A DNA stretch of 64,000 nucleotides. Origin: Nevskia sp. (GTDB lineage Bacteria; Pseudomonadota; Gammaproteobacteria; Nevskiales; Nevskiaceae). The translations under genes were made by a program, and so were the position numbers. The DNA is taken from contig JALNYU010000003.1 of assembly GCA_023229645.1 (NCBI GenBank), positions 124,001-188,000 of the forward strand. The letters run 5' to 3'. Below the pieces are notes generated by a model. That model made no database searches and was not told the DNA's origin. It was given only the letters and a program-made list of their open reading frames with translations. Below are positions 8,793 to 17,147 of this stretch, piece after piece (the first letter of the stretch is position 1; every line of letters starts with the position of its first letter).

Positions 8793-9140
8793 TTAAAGTT
8801 TTGCCGGGCTAAGCTTGTCGGTGTTGTAGAGCGGTGCAGGCTGCGCCGGCACAACGGTATCAACCACGTGGGAATTCTCAAAAAATACCGAGAAGCCGGC
8901 GTAGTCCCAACGCGTAATCGGCGGGTGTTTCGGGGACTCGCCACCAACAGAAGGATGTTTTTTCTGCGGGTCACCGAAGGTTTTTAAAACCTGGCTCTGC
9001 AATTCGCCTTTATGCGGCAACGCCGTGTTCGTTGCAGTGCTGTTGTCAGCGGCAGGTACCGCCAGCGTATCCGCGGTGGCGAACATCGGCAGCCCAGCGA
9101 AAGCGAGACTGGCCGAGAAGACGAATAGACGTAGGCGCAT
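8793..9140 (-). CDS. small exported conserved hypothetical protein
   Basis: 115 residues from the ATG at 9140; the frame extends upstream, but this start gives a clean signal peptide (MRLRLFVFSASLAFAGLPMFATA, cut near residue 23). The mature part has the stretch GELQSQVLKTFGDPQKK followed by HPPITRWDY and FSVFFENSHVVDTVV. That combination resembles small periplasmic proteins of Proteobacteria in which a short helix-turn segment (as in SmpA/BamE-like folds) precedes a two-strand ending; no function is established that I know of. It is transcribed away from bufA with 291 bp between the two starts. Confidence 0.55.
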   Translation of the reverse strand: MRLRLFVFSASLAFAGLPMFATADTLAVPAADNSTATNTALPHKGELQSQVLKTFGDPQKKHPSVGGESPKHPPITRWDYAGFSVFFENSHVVDTVVPAQPAPLYNTDKLSPAKL

Positions 9141-9431
9141 GGCAGGATTAGGGTGAATTCGACCGAGGCTGACTATAGCACCGGGCGGCGCGGTCGCAAT
9201 AGTTTCAGCGGTTTCCGACGATAAATTCAGTTTTATACCTGCCACGATCATCAGCCTCTTTTAGCTGGACGAGATGGCATAAAACTAGAACGGCGGGACA
9301 TATCGGCTCCGGTGGCAGAAACGCATGATCCTTCCGACGTCGCTATCTGCACCCTACGTGGCGCGAGCAACGTCGAATCTAGTTTTTAAATTTATCGCGG
9401 GTCCCAAAAAAACCCAATTGGAGATACGGAA
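9141..9431. promoter_or_regulatory. intergenic region between divergent exported-protein and bufA genes
   Basis: 291 bp holding the start regions of two divergent genes. The bufA side ends with a ribosome site (TTGGAGATACGGAA before the ATG at 9432). A short AT-rich block (TAGTTTTTAAATTTA, near 9380-9394) is the most promoter-like part. I could not identify a convincing ECF-sigma or copper-regulator (CueR/CopY-type) box by eye, so its control is open. Confidence 0.35.
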
Positions 9432-9695
9432 ATGAAAGTCGCCACCAAACTGAACAGCATCGCTCTCGCCGCCGCTGCCGCCACCATGTTCCTCGCCGCC
9501 CCGACTATCGCTTCGGCTTCGGAAGGCGCAGCCGGACATTGCGTCGGCGCCAATTCCTGCAAGGGCACCAGCGCCTGCAAGACCGCCAACAGCGCCTGCA
9601 AAGGCCAGAACGCCTGTAAGGGCCAGGGCTTCCTCGAAAAGACCAAAGCCGAGTGCGATAAGCTCGGTGGCAAGTTCGAAGCCGCTGCTAAGTAA
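9432..9695 (+). CDS. bufA: bufferin-type metallophore precursor (BufA, probably BufA2 subfamily)
   Basis: An 87-residue precursor of a copper-binding RiPP. Residues 1-29 are a Sec signal peptide (cut after IASA), so the product acts in the periplasm. The mature part has six cysteines at 37, 43, 49, 56, 62 and 75, five of them in a near-regular 6-7 residue ladder of CKG/CK motifs (NSCKG, SACK, SACKG, NACKGQG). This arrangement is that of BufA-type substrates whose cysteines are oxidised to copper-chelating heterocycles by the BufB/BufC enzyme pair, and both partners follow directly. The ATG has a good ribosome site. Family membership is confident; the subfamily and the exact modified cysteines are inferred. 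Confidence 0.88.
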   Translation: MKVATKLNSIALAAAAATMFLAAPTIASASEGAAGHCVGANSCKGTSACKTANSACKGQNACKGQGFLEKTKAECDKLGGKFEAAAK

Positions 9696-9719
9696 AATCA
9701 TCCAGGGGTTGGAAGATTG

Positions 9720-9750
9720 CCGGCCCTCCTAACGGAAGGCCGGTCTTTTT
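9720..9750 (+). terminator. terminator-like hairpin overlapping the bufB ribosome site
   Basis: CCGGCC (9720-9725) pairs with GGCCGG (9738-9743); inside, TCC (9727-9729) pairs with GGA (9734-9736) after one mismatch, closing on a four-base loop (TAAC). TCTTTTT follows at once and runs up to the bufB ATG at 9751. The only ribosome-site candidate for bufB, GGAAGG (9734-9739), is inside the 3' arm. The element therefore looks like a leaky intrinsic terminator and translation block between precursor and enzyme. Confidence 0.75.
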
Positions 9751-10596
9751 ATGAACAAAAGCTCTCGTCTATCAGCGCTCGGTTTCGGTCTGGGTCTGCG
9801 CACCGACCACTACGACGCGATCCTAGAAGGTCGCCCGGCGGTGGATTGGTTCGAGATCATCAGCGAAAATTACATGGTCGGTGGCGGCAAGCCACTGCAG
9901 TATCTCGACCGTATTGCCGCACGCTATCCGATCGTTATGCACGGCGTTTCGCTATCGATCGGCAGTACTGATCCGATTGATCGTGGCTATTTGTTCGAGC
10001 TAAAAGGCTTGGCGGCGCGCGTGCAGCCGGCATGGATTTCCGACCACCTATGTTGGACCGGAATCTCAAGCCGTAATCTGCACGACTTAATGCCGTTGCC
10101 GTATACCGAAGAGGCGCTGCGCCATGTGGCTGCCCGGGTGCGCCAAGTGCAAGACTTCCTCGGCCGCCGCATCCTGCTGGAAAATGTCTCCAGCTACGTT
10201 TCGTTTACCCATTCGACCATTCCCGAGTGGGAATTTCTCCGCGAATTGACCCAAGCAGCAGACTGCCTGCTGTTGCTCGACGTGAACAATATCCACGTCA
10301 ATAGCTGTAATCACGGCTTCGATCCGCAGGCGTATCTCGACGCAATTCCTGGTGACCGCGTGCAGCAAATTCATCTTGCCGGGCATACCCGCAATAACGG
10401 TTTGCTGATCGATACCCACGATCAACCCGTGCCTGAGCCGGTATGGTCGTTGTACCGAGAAGCCGTGCGCCGATTTGGGCCGGTTTCGACGATGATTGAG
10501 CGGGATGACAACATTCCGCCGCTCGCTGAACTGGTCGCCGAGCTGAATCGCGCCCGCCGTATCGCCGCGGAAGCGCAGAACGCCGTCGCCGCATGA
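9751..10596 (+). CDS. bufB: multinuclear non-haem iron oxidase, DUF692 family (BufB)
   Basis: A 281-residue TIM-barrel MNIO enzyme that, with BufC, oxidises cysteine residues of the BufA precursor. Family landmarks in order: GFGLGLRTDHYDAIL (10-24), WFEIISENYM, MHGVSLSIGS (His), WISDHLCWTG (Asp/His), LLENVSSYVSF (Glu), LLLDVNNIHVNSCNHG (Asp/Asn/His), IHLAGHT and DTHDQPVP; MIERDDNIPPL provides the last acid. All the Fe-binding His/Asp/Glu positions I would expect are present. It starts immediately after a terminator-like hairpin and ends overlapping bufC as ATGA. Confidence 0.92.
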   Translation: MNKSSRLSALGFGLGLRTDHYDAILEGRPAVDWFEIISENYMVGGGKPLQYLDRIAARYPIVMHGVSLSIGSTDPIDRGYLFELKGLAARVQPAWISDHLCWTGISSRNLHDLMPLPYTEEALRHVAARVRQVQDFLGRRILLENVSSYVSFTHSTIPEWEFLRELTQAADCLLLLDVNNIHVNSCNHGFDPQAYLDAIPGDRVQQIHLAGHTRNNGLLIDTHDQPVPEPVWSLYREAVRRFGPVSTMIERDDNIPPLAELVAELNRARRIAAEAQNAVAA

Positions 10597-11396
10597 CGCG
10601 TCCGCCGCTTAGCGCGCTACAGAGCCTGTTTCAGAACCGCATTCAAAGCGGTGACGCTGACAGCGAGCGGGCGATGGAAGCGCTGGTGGTTTCCGATGTC
10701 CGTGCGGGCGCTGGCGAGCGGGTTGCCGTTTACGCCGATGCTTATCGGCTGCGCCTCACCGAAGCGATGAGCGTTGATTACCCAGCGCTGTGCAGCTTGC
10801 TTGGGGTGCCCGAGTTTTCTCGTATGTGCCGCGCGTATATCGCTGCTTATCCGTCGGATCGGCCGTCGATACGTTGGTTTGGGCGCTATTTATCGGTTTT
10901 TTTAGCTGGCGCACCAGACTATTCCCAGCGTCCGGTATTGTCAGAACTCGCTGCGTTTGAATGGGCGCAGGGCGAAACCTTTGATGCGCTCGATGCGCCG
11001 GTTTTGAATATCGAACAAGTTGCTGCAATAGCGCCAACATCATGGGCCGGCATGCGCTTACTGCCGCATCCGTCGGTGCGCCGCTTAGATCTTTATTGGA
11101 ACGCCCCGGAAATCGTTAAAGCGGTTTCGGCGTCTAAGCGTCGCCCAGCGCCGCGGCAAACTGCCAAAGTAACCCCGTGGCTGATGTGGCGTGACGAGAA
11201 GTTAGATATCCGGTGGCGCTCGATTGGCGACGATGAAGTCGCCGCATTCGATGCTGCGCGTAACAATCAGCGTTTTGCCGATATTTGCGAACTACTTTGT
11301 GAATTCGTCGAGCCTGAACAAGCACCAATGCAAGCCGCAGGCTTGCTGAAGCGTTGGGTGATGGACGGCCTGATTACAGACATCGACATCGCTTAA
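10593..11396 (+). CDS. bufC: DUF2063-type RiPP recognition partner protein (BufC)
   Basis: 267 residues. The N-terminal DUF2063 domain (about 8-100; PLSALQSLFQNRIQ, VYADAYRLRLTEAMSVDYPAL) is usually annotated as putative DNA-binding, but in MNIO operons it is the partner that brings the precursor to the iron enzyme. The remaining part (EWAQGETFDALDAP, then the WLMWRDE region) completes the usual BufC length. The ATG overlaps the bufB stop (ATGA), so the two proteins should be made in equal amounts. No further buf gene (DoxX-like BufD, exporter, sigma factor) follows; the next gene is on the opposite strand. Confidence 0.88.
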   Translation: MTRPPLSALQSLFQNRIQSGDADSERAMEALVVSDVRAGAGERVAVYADAYRLRLTEAMSVDYPALCSLLGVPEFSRMCRAYIAAYPSDRPSIRWFGRYLSVFLAGAPDYSQRPVLSELAAFEWAQGETFDALDAPVLNIEQVAAIAPTSWAGMRLLPHPSVRRLDLYWNAPEIVKAVSASKRRPAPRQTAKVTPWLMWRDEKLDIRWRSIGDDEVAAFDAARNNQRFADICELLCEFVEPEQAPMQAAGLLKRWVMDGLITDIDIA

Positions 11397-11405
11397 ACGC
11401 CATTT

Positions 11406-11432
11406 CGGCAGCCGACCTTTCGCCGGCTACCG
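11406..11432. terminator. hairpin between convergent bufC and E2 genes
   Basis: CGGCAGCCG (11406-11414) pairs with CGGCTACCG (11424-11432) with one mismatch. It lies 10 bp after the bufC stop and 22 bp beyond the E2 stop, the expected place for a shared terminator. There is no strong U-tract, so the call is tentative. Confidence 0.35.
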
Positions 11433-11453
11433 AACTCCACTTTATTCCGCGTG

Positions 11454-12614
11454 TTATTCTGCTTTCTGCAGATCGGCAATCATCGCCGCGAGGAAGCGGG
11501 TTGCTTCGCCGCCCGTTACACACCGGTGATCGAAGCTCACCGAAAGCGGCAGCACTTTAGCGATTTTAATCTCGCCGTTAATCGGCACCACGGCATCCCG
11601 CAGCGAACCCGCGGCGACGATCGCAACGGTCGGCGGCACGATGACTGGTGTTGCATATTTGCCGCCGAAACGGCCGAAATTCGACAGCGTAATCGTGTAA
11701 CCGCGTAGTTCTTCCGGCGGCACGGTCCGGCTCTTTGTCGCTTCTTTTAGTTTTTGCAGGCCGCTGCGCAAGGATTCCTCGCTGCGACCAGCGACATCTT
11801 GCATAACGGCGACGAACAAGCCGTCAGCGGTATCAACGGCAATCCCGACGTGGATTTTTTCGAGCAGTCGGCGGCCGATTTCGGCTTGGTCGTACCACGC
11901 GTTTAGCGCTGGTTCGGCCTTGGCGCCAGCAACGAGTGCGCGGATCAGGCGGATCGTCAAATCGGGCTTGCCGCCAGCGGCGAATTCCGGCCACGCGTAC
12001 AGCACCGCATCGTCGGTGACGGTAGCTGGCATGATTTCGTCGCGGCTTTGCGACATCGTTTGCGCCATCGCTTTGCGCGTCCCGCGCAGCTTCTCCATCG
12101 GCCCGAGTTCGGTCAGAATTTTGTGCACGCGCTGAACGTCGGCCGCGGTGATCATGCCCTCCGGCCCGGTTGCGGTCACGATCGTCAGATCCACGTTCAA
12201 GCGGCTGGCGAGCGCCCGCACCGCAGGCGTTACCTTCAGACCTGCGGCGGTGCCGACGGTCGTCGCTTTTTCGGCAACAACTTCGTCGCTGCTCTTCATC
12301 GCACCAACGACGGTGCCGGTGTCGGTGATCGCGCCGGTGCGGGCGCCACCGTTATCGGCAGCTTCAGCCGCAGCGGCCGCGTTGCCTTCGAACTCGACGA
12401 GGGGCTTGCCCACTTCCATCGTGTCGCCGTTCTTGCCGTAGAGTTTCTTGATAACGCCGGCCAGGGGCGACGGTACTTCGACGACAGCTTTCGCGGTTTC
12501 GACCGACAGCAGCGGCTGGTCGATTTTTACCGTGTCACCTTCTTTGATGTGCCACTCACGAATTTCCGCTTCCTGCAGGCCTTCGCCGAGGTCGGGAAGT
12601 TTGAAAATACTCAT
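11454..12614 (-). CDS. 2-oxo acid dehydrogenase E2 (dihydrolipoyl acyltransferase)
   Basis: 386 residues, the transferase core of a branched-chain keto acid or pyruvate dehydrogenase complex. Domains: lipoyl (1-75; lipoyl-Lys in SVETAKAVVEVPS), an Ala/Gly-rich linker, an E3-binding domain (about 128-163; VTPAVRALASRLNVDL), then the catalytic core. The usual active-site signature HRxxDG reads HRCVTG here, so the Asp is replaced by Thr while the His stays. It follows E1beta by 73 bp. No lipoamide dehydrogenase gene is present, so E3 must come from elsewhere. Which keto acid is used cannot be settled; the E1alpha/E1beta split favours branched-chain substrates. Confidence 0.88.
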   Translation of the reverse strand: MSIFKLPDLGEGLQEAEIREWHIKEGDTVKIDQPLLSVETAKAVVEVPSPLAGVIKKLYGKNGDTMEVGKPLVEFEGNAAAAAEAADNGGARTGAITDTGTVVGAMKSSDEVVAEKATTVGTAAGLKVTPAVRALASRLNVDLTIVTATGPEGMITAADVQRVHKILTELGPMEKLRGTRKAMAQTMSQSRDEIMPATVTDDAVLYAWPEFAAGGKPDLTIRLIRALVAGAKAEPALNAWYDQAEIGRRLLEKIHVGIAVDTADGLFVAVMQDVAGRSEESLRSGLQKLKEATKSRTVPPEELRGYTITLSNFGRFGGKYATPVIVPPTVAIVAAGSLRDAVVPINGEIKIAKVLPLSVSFDHRCVTGGEATRFLAAMIADLQKAE

Positions 12615-12687
12615 AGGGTTTACTCCAAGAATTCTTATAAGAATGGCTCGGCGCGGCGCTTTTTCAGCGGCCGCGCCGAGCGCTGGT

Positions 12688-13674
12688 TTATTTCGGCGCG
12701 ATTTCGAATACTTTCCGTACTTCTTTCAAAATGCGCTCGACATCAGGGATGTAGACGCGCTCCATTTTCGCCAGCGGCATGATCGTGTCGTAGCCGGCGA
12801 CCCGCATGACCGGCGCAAACAACGTCAACAAGCCGTGTTCGGCGAGATTGGCTGCGACTTCCGAAGCCCAACCGCCAGCCCGCGGCGACTCCGATACCAG
12901 CACACAGCGGCCGGTTTTGGCCACGCTTTGCAGAATTGTCGCCATGTCCAACGGCTTCAGTGTTGCGAGGTCGATGACCTCCGCGCTGATACCTTCTTCG
13001 GCCAGTTGGTCGGCGGCAAGACGCGTGTCATGCATCATCGCGCCCCAGCTCACAAGTGTGATGTCGCTGCCTTCGCGGTCGATGTAGCAAACATCTAGCT
13101 CCAGCGCTTCGCCGTTGTCCTCAACCGGCTGTTTGAACAGGCGATAAAGGCGCGTGGGCTCAAGAAAAATCACCGGATCGGGATCGCGGATCGCCGCCAG
13201 CAGCAAGCCGTAGGCGCGCGATGGGCTGGACGGCGCGACCACACGGATGCCCGGCATGTGCGCGAACGTAGTTTCCAGCGATTCGGAATGATGTTCCGGC
13301 GCGTGGATGCCGCCGCTGTTCGGCGCACGGATTACCATCGGGCAGGATAGGCGGCCGCGGGTACGGTTGCGGTACCGCGCTGCGTGGTTAACCACTTGAT
13401 CAACGCAGGGATAGAGAAAACCGGAAAACTGAATTTCGGCGACCGCTTTGACGCCTTGGGTTGATAAGCCGATTGCCATCGCCGCGACCAGGGTTTCGGC
13501 TAGCGGCGTGTCGATGACGCGTTCCTCGCCATAGGTGTCGAGCAAGCCGAGCGTGGCGCGGAACACGCCGCCGTTGCGGCCGATGTCCTCGCCGAGCACA
13601 ACGACGCTTTCGTCACGCTGCATTTCCGAGTGCAGCGCCAGGTTGATCGCTTCGATCAAAGTAATGTTCGGCAT
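12688..13674 (-). CDS. 2-oxo acid dehydrogenase E1 beta subunit
   Basis: 328 residues, the transketolase-like beta chain of a heterotetrameric thiamine diphosphate dehydrogenase. Visible family segments: LGEDIGRNGGVFRATLGL, DTPLAETLVAAMAIGLSTQG, EIQFSGFLYPCVDQ (cofactor-side Glu/Phe), RAPNSGGIHAPEHHSES and SWGAMMHDTRLAADQL. Its ATG overlaps the E1alpha stop (TAATG), so the two chains are coupled. It acts in the cytosol with E1alpha to decarboxylate a 2-oxo acid and load the E2 lipoyl arm. Confidence 0.93.
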   Translation of the reverse strand: MPNITLIEAINLALHSEMQRDESVVVLGEDIGRNGGVFRATLGLLDTYGEERVIDTPLAETLVAAMAIGLSTQGVKAVAEIQFSGFLYPCVDQVVNHAARYRNRTRGRLSCPMVIRAPNSGGIHAPEHHSESLETTFAHMPGIRVVAPSSPSRAYGLLLAAIRDPDPVIFLEPTRLYRLFKQPVEDNGEALELDVCYIDREGSDITLVSWGAMMHDTRLAADQLAEEGISAEVIDLATLKPLDMATILQSVAKTGRCVLVSESPRAGGWASEVAANLAEHGLLTLFAPVMRVAGYDTIMPLAKMERVYIPDVERILKEVRKVFEIAPK

Positions 13675-14801
13675 TAGTGGCCTCCCTTGACCGGGCCGCG
13701 AGCAGCCACTTCATCGCGCTGCCATTGCATCGACTTCGGCAGCGTTGCGTAGAGGTGGTCGAAAATCGCTTCGGGCGGTTCCGGTGTTACGTTGCGGAAC
13801 GCCTGCGCAGCAGCTTCAACACTGGCGGTGCCTTCGCTGATCAGGGTTTCTTCATCCGCCGCCGTCCAATGGCCCTGGGCTTCCAGCCACGCTTTATAAC
13901 GTTTGATCGGGCAGCGCTCCCAGGCTGCTTGTACTTCTTCCTCAGGGCGGTAGCGGCGCGCATCGTCGGCCGTCGTGTGATCGTGCAGGCGATAGGTGAT
14001 GGCTTCAATCAGGCTCGGGCCTTCGCCGTTACGCGCGCGTTGGATTGCCCGTTCCAGCACCAGCCGCATCGCGATGATGTCGTTGCCGTCAACTTGTTCG
14101 CCGTTGATGCCGCCGGCCAGCCCTTTTTGCGCGAACGTTTGCGCGCCGGTTTGGCGCGAGCTGCGCATCGAAATCGCCCATTGGTTGTTGTTGACCAGAA
14201 AAATGATCGGCAGATTCCAGACTTTGGCCGAACTCACGGCCTCGTAGAAATCGCCTTTGCTGGTTGCGCCGTCGCCGCAAGATGCGAGCACGACACGCGC
14301 TTCGCGTCCGGCTTTGCGGTCTTGCATCTGCGTCGCGTAGGCCACGCCGATGGCATGCGGTACGTGGGTTGAAATCGGCACCGATAACGGGAAGTCATGG
14401 TACGCCGCGGTGCCCTGCGGATAATCCATGCCGCGCTCATCGCCGCCCCAATACAGGAGGATGTCGGACATCGGTACGCCGCGTGCGAATTGCGCGCCGT
14501 ACTCGCGGTAAGCCGGGATAAAAACGTCGTCTTGCTTCAGCGCGTGGCCGATCGCGACACCGATCGCTTCCTGGCCGAGCGCGGCGGCAAAGGTGCCGAG
14601 CTGGCCGGTGCGTTGTAATGCCACCGCTTTCTTATCGAACAACCGGGTCTGCACCATCAGCGCGTACATCGCCCGTAATTGCTGCGGGTCGCGCGCGAAG
14701 GCCGGCAATTCGCCATTGATGCTGGCGTCCGGGTTCAATATTTGCGTGTAATAAATATCGTAACTGGCGACTTTTCGCGTCGCCGGGTCAGTTGTTGTCA
14801 C
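13674..14801 (-). CDS. 2-oxo acid dehydrogenase E1 alpha subunit
   Basis: 375 residues, thiamine-diphosphate-binding alpha chain. The cofactor motif begins at GDGATSKGDFYEAVS and ends at FLVNNNQWAIS (GDG...NN); HDHTTADDARRYR is the phosphorylation-loop/substrate channel region conserved in branched-chain E1alpha. A common Glu in GDGATSEGD is Lys here. It is the first gene of an E1alpha-E1beta-E2 unit, and its ATG is preceded by a GGAGAT ribosome site. The family alone does not distinguish branched-chain from acetoin or pyruvate types; length and motifs lean to branched-chain. Confidence 0.92.
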   Translation of the reverse strand: MTTTDPATRKVASYDIYYTQILNPDASINGELPAFARDPQQLRAMYALMVQTRLFDKKAVALQRTGQLGTFAAALGQEAIGVAIGHALKQDDVFIPAYREYGAQFARGVPMSDILLYWGGDERGMDYPQGTAAYHDFPLSVPISTHVPHAIGVAYATQMQDRKAGREARVVLASCGDGATSKGDFYEAVSSAKVWNLPIIFLVNNNQWAISMRSSRQTGAQTFAQKGLAGGINGEQVDGNDIIAMRLVLERAIQRARNGEGPSLIEAITYRLHDHTTADDARRYRPEEEVQAAWERCPIKRYKAWLEAQGHWTAADEETLISEGTASVEAAAQAFRNVTPEPPEAIFDHLYATLPKSMQWQRDEVAARGPVKGGH

Positions 14802-14946
14802 GGAATCTCCACCTAGTCGTTTACTGCGCCGTGAGGCGCCTATCCCGCACCTCTGGGTTTGGGTTTTAGTTATGACGAGACGGTAGCACAGGCGCCGTTC
14901 CGGCCGGAATCACGCACTGCAGCAAAATCAGTAATGATCAGCCTTT

Positions 14947-15642
14947 TCAGGCTTTTGCGGCGCTGCGGCGCTGCCCACTTTGCGCCCAGAATTCGACGAT
15001 CAGCACGGTTGTCCAGACAACGACAAGGCTGCCGACTACGTCGCTGAAGAAATGCCCACCCTGAATGATGCGAACCGCGCCGATGGCGCTGCCGAGTACG
15101 ATGCCGGCGATAGTCCAGCGCTTGCGCCGCGCCGGCCAGAGCAGACCGCCGGCGATCAAGAAATAGCCGCTGGCGGCATGACCGCTGACAAACGAGCAGT
15201 TTTTCGGACACTGCGTACTCAGTACGCCGGGCCGCACGTAGTGCCCGGCGCCGCCGAATTCGGCGATTTGCGACGGTCGCGGCCGGCCCCACTGATCTTT
15301 GAATACGGTATGGACAACCAAGCCGGGGCCGATGATCAGCGCCAGTAAGGTCCAGCCGAGGCGCCGTTTGAGCGCTTGCGCATCCGACCCAGTTTTTAGC
15401 GCGCTATAAGCCAGTGTGAGCAGCAAGCCGACGATGACCGCGATCGAAAACCAGTGGGTGCCACGATAAACGGCGACCATCAGCCCCGTATCGCGCAGCC
15501 AAAAGCCGTGGTCGGCACGGTAAAACCAACCGCTGATACTGAGATCTAGCGCCGGTTGCGGTAGGAAAATCAGCACCAACAGCGCGCCGAATACCGCAAA
15601 CCATGGCCAGCGGCTTGGACGGGCCGCCGTGTGGCTATTCAT
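14947..15642 (-). CDS. PAP2-family lipid phosphatase
   Basis: 231 residues from the ATG at 15642, which overlaps the stop of the glycosyltransferase gene as TGATG; an upstream in-frame start would sit inside that gene and is less likely. Five to six membrane helices carry the three PAP2 phosphatase motifs: KDQWGRPRP, SFVSGHAASGYF (catalytic His) and GAVRIIQGGHFFSDV (second His and Asp). The catalytic site should face the periplasm. Such enzymes remove phosphate from lipid A, undecaprenyl-PP or phosphatidate. Coupling to a lipid-linked sugar transferase suggests envelope lipid modification, which is inference. Confidence 0.85.
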   Translation of the reverse strand: MNSHTAARPSRWPWFAVFGALLVLIFLPQPALDLSISGWFYRADHGFWLRDTGLMVAVYRGTHWFSIAVIVGLLLTLAYSALKTGSDAQALKRRLGWTLLALIIGPGLVVHTVFKDQWGRPRPSQIAEFGGAGHYVRPGVLSTQCPKNCSFVSGHAASGYFLIAGGLLWPARRKRWTIAGIVLGSAIGAVRIIQGGHFFSDVVGSLVVVWTTVLIVEFWAQSGQRRSAAKA

Positions 15643-17147
15643 CAATAACCCTGGAAGCCGTGCAGCAGCCAGACGTGGAAATTGAGCGACCAATCTTTGC
15701 GAATGCCGATGTGAATATCGGGCAGCGGCTCGGCGCTCTTGAAGCGTTCGCCCATACCGGGCTTCAAGGCGCCATCACGGCTGATGTAAAGAAAATCTTG
15801 GCCATTTTTGTCGGCCATCGTTGTGGTCAGCGCGTAGTGATCGTCGATGACCCCGCTGGGGTTCCATTTCACGGTATCGAGCGGATGCGGCTGCACGTAG
15901 TACATCAGCTCGGCGATGACATCGCGGTTATCGCCGAGCAGTGTTGCGTTTGGGTATTGCGCGCGCAATTGCTGCACCTGAGCACCGAACGTGTCCCAGC
16001 CGCGGACACGCTTGTAGAAATCGCTTTTGCGTGTCAGTTCGACGCCGGCGAGGCGGGTCAAGCCATCGTAGTGATACGCAACCAGCGCCAAGCCGATGTG
16101 CAGTACGAGGCTGGCCACCAGCAGCGCCCGCCAACGGCTTTCAAGCAGGCGGGCGACAACGAAAATTGTTGCTGTTGCGTAGGTCATCGCGGCCCAGTTC
16201 GCATTTGCGCGGCCGAGCAGCGCTTGCAGGCAGATAACGCCGAGAAACGGCAACGCGAAGCAGGCAAGTAGCCGGTAACGCGCGTCGTGCCACCAACGTT
16301 TAGCGAATAACAGTGTTGCGATCCATGCTAGAAACAGCAGCGGTCCAAATACGGCGAGCTGCCCGACCAAGAAATCGCCTAGCGATTTCCAATGCAGGCT
16401 GAATTGGGCCCGGCTCTGGTTTTCCAGCCCGGAAATTTGCGCTGTATGTTGCAGCGTTGGCCAGCCGTGTTCGGCGTTCCAAATGATATTCGGCAGAAAG
16501 ATCAGCGCCGCCAACGCCATCGCCACGTAGAGTTTCGGCTGCCGCAGCTGCGGCCGCAGCGCTGGGGTTAGCGTCAGATGCAAAAGCACCGAAATGGCAA
16601 AAATCACCATCGTGTATTTGGTCAGCAAACCCAGCCCCGCCGCACAGCCTGCGGCGAGCCACCAGCGCCACTGATTACTATCGAGCGCCGCGAGATAAGC
16701 GCGCAGGGCCAGCGCCCAAAATAGAAACAGCGGCACGTCGGTGGAGATAATCGCGCTAGACAGCGTAATGCCCGGCAGGGTCAGAAATACCAGCGCGGAC
16801 CAAAACGCGACGCGGGCATCGAACAGCCGCCGGGCGATCGACCACAGCAGCAGTGTTGTGATCGGATAAAGCAGCAGCGCGCCGCTTTTGACGCAAATCT
16901 CGCCGTCACCGCAGACCGACGTGGTCAGTGCAATGGTCGCTGCGATCACCGGTGGTTTCGAGAAATAGCCCCAATCGAGATGCTGGGCCCACGTCCAGTA
17001 CTGCGCTTCATCGACGTAAAGATTCAGGCCGCCGATTGCCAGCGCGAACAATCGATACAGCGTGATGACGGCAATAAGCGCCAACAACAGTGGTAAACGG
17101 TTGCGACCATCGGCGGTAGGCGCGCGCGGCAGATAGGGTAGCGTCAC
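15642..17147 (-). CDS. ArnT/GT39-like membrane glycosyltransferase
   Basis: A 501-residue polytopic protein with about ten to twelve hydrophobic segments. The first periplasmic loop has the PMT_2/GT39 signature VDEAQYWTWAQHLDWGYFSKPPVIA with the catalytic Asp-Glu pair; a second conserved part is LLTKYTMVIF. The C-terminal 130 residues form a soluble periplasmic domain. Family members move a sugar from a polyprenyl-phosphate donor to lipid A, protein or another envelope acceptor. There are no arn genes nearby to specify aminoarabinose. It diverges from lolC, with 63 bp between starts, and runs into the PAP2 gene. Confidence 0.85.
   Translation of the reverse strand: MTLPYLPRAPTADGRNRLPLLLALIAVITLYRLFALAIGGLNLYVDEAQYWTWAQHLDWGYFSKPPVIAATIALTTSVCGDGEICVKSGALLLYPITTLLLWSIARRLFDARVAFWSALVFLTLPGITLSSAIISTDVPLFLFWALALRAYLAALDSNQWRWWLAAGCAAGLGLLTKYTMVIFAISVLLHLTLTPALRPQLRQPKLYVAMALAALIFLPNIIWNAEHGWPTLQHTAQISGLENQSRAQFSLHWKSLGDFLVGQLAVFGPLLFLAWIATLLFAKRWWHDARYRLLACFALPFLGVICLQALLGRANANWAAMTYATATIFVVARLLESRWRALLVASLVLHIGLALVAYHYDGLTRLAGVELTRKSDFYKRVRGWDTFGAQVQQLRAQYPNATLLGDNRDVIAELMYYVQPHPLDTVKWNPSGVIDDHYALTTTMADKNGQDFLYISRDGALKPGMGERFKSAEPLPDIHIGIRKDWSLNFHVWLLHGFQGY

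Noticed and set aside
12048..14372. Long plus-strand frames opposite the E1/E2 genes
   Set aside because: Antisense shadows of well-recognised dehydrogenase subunits with overlapping, coupled starts.
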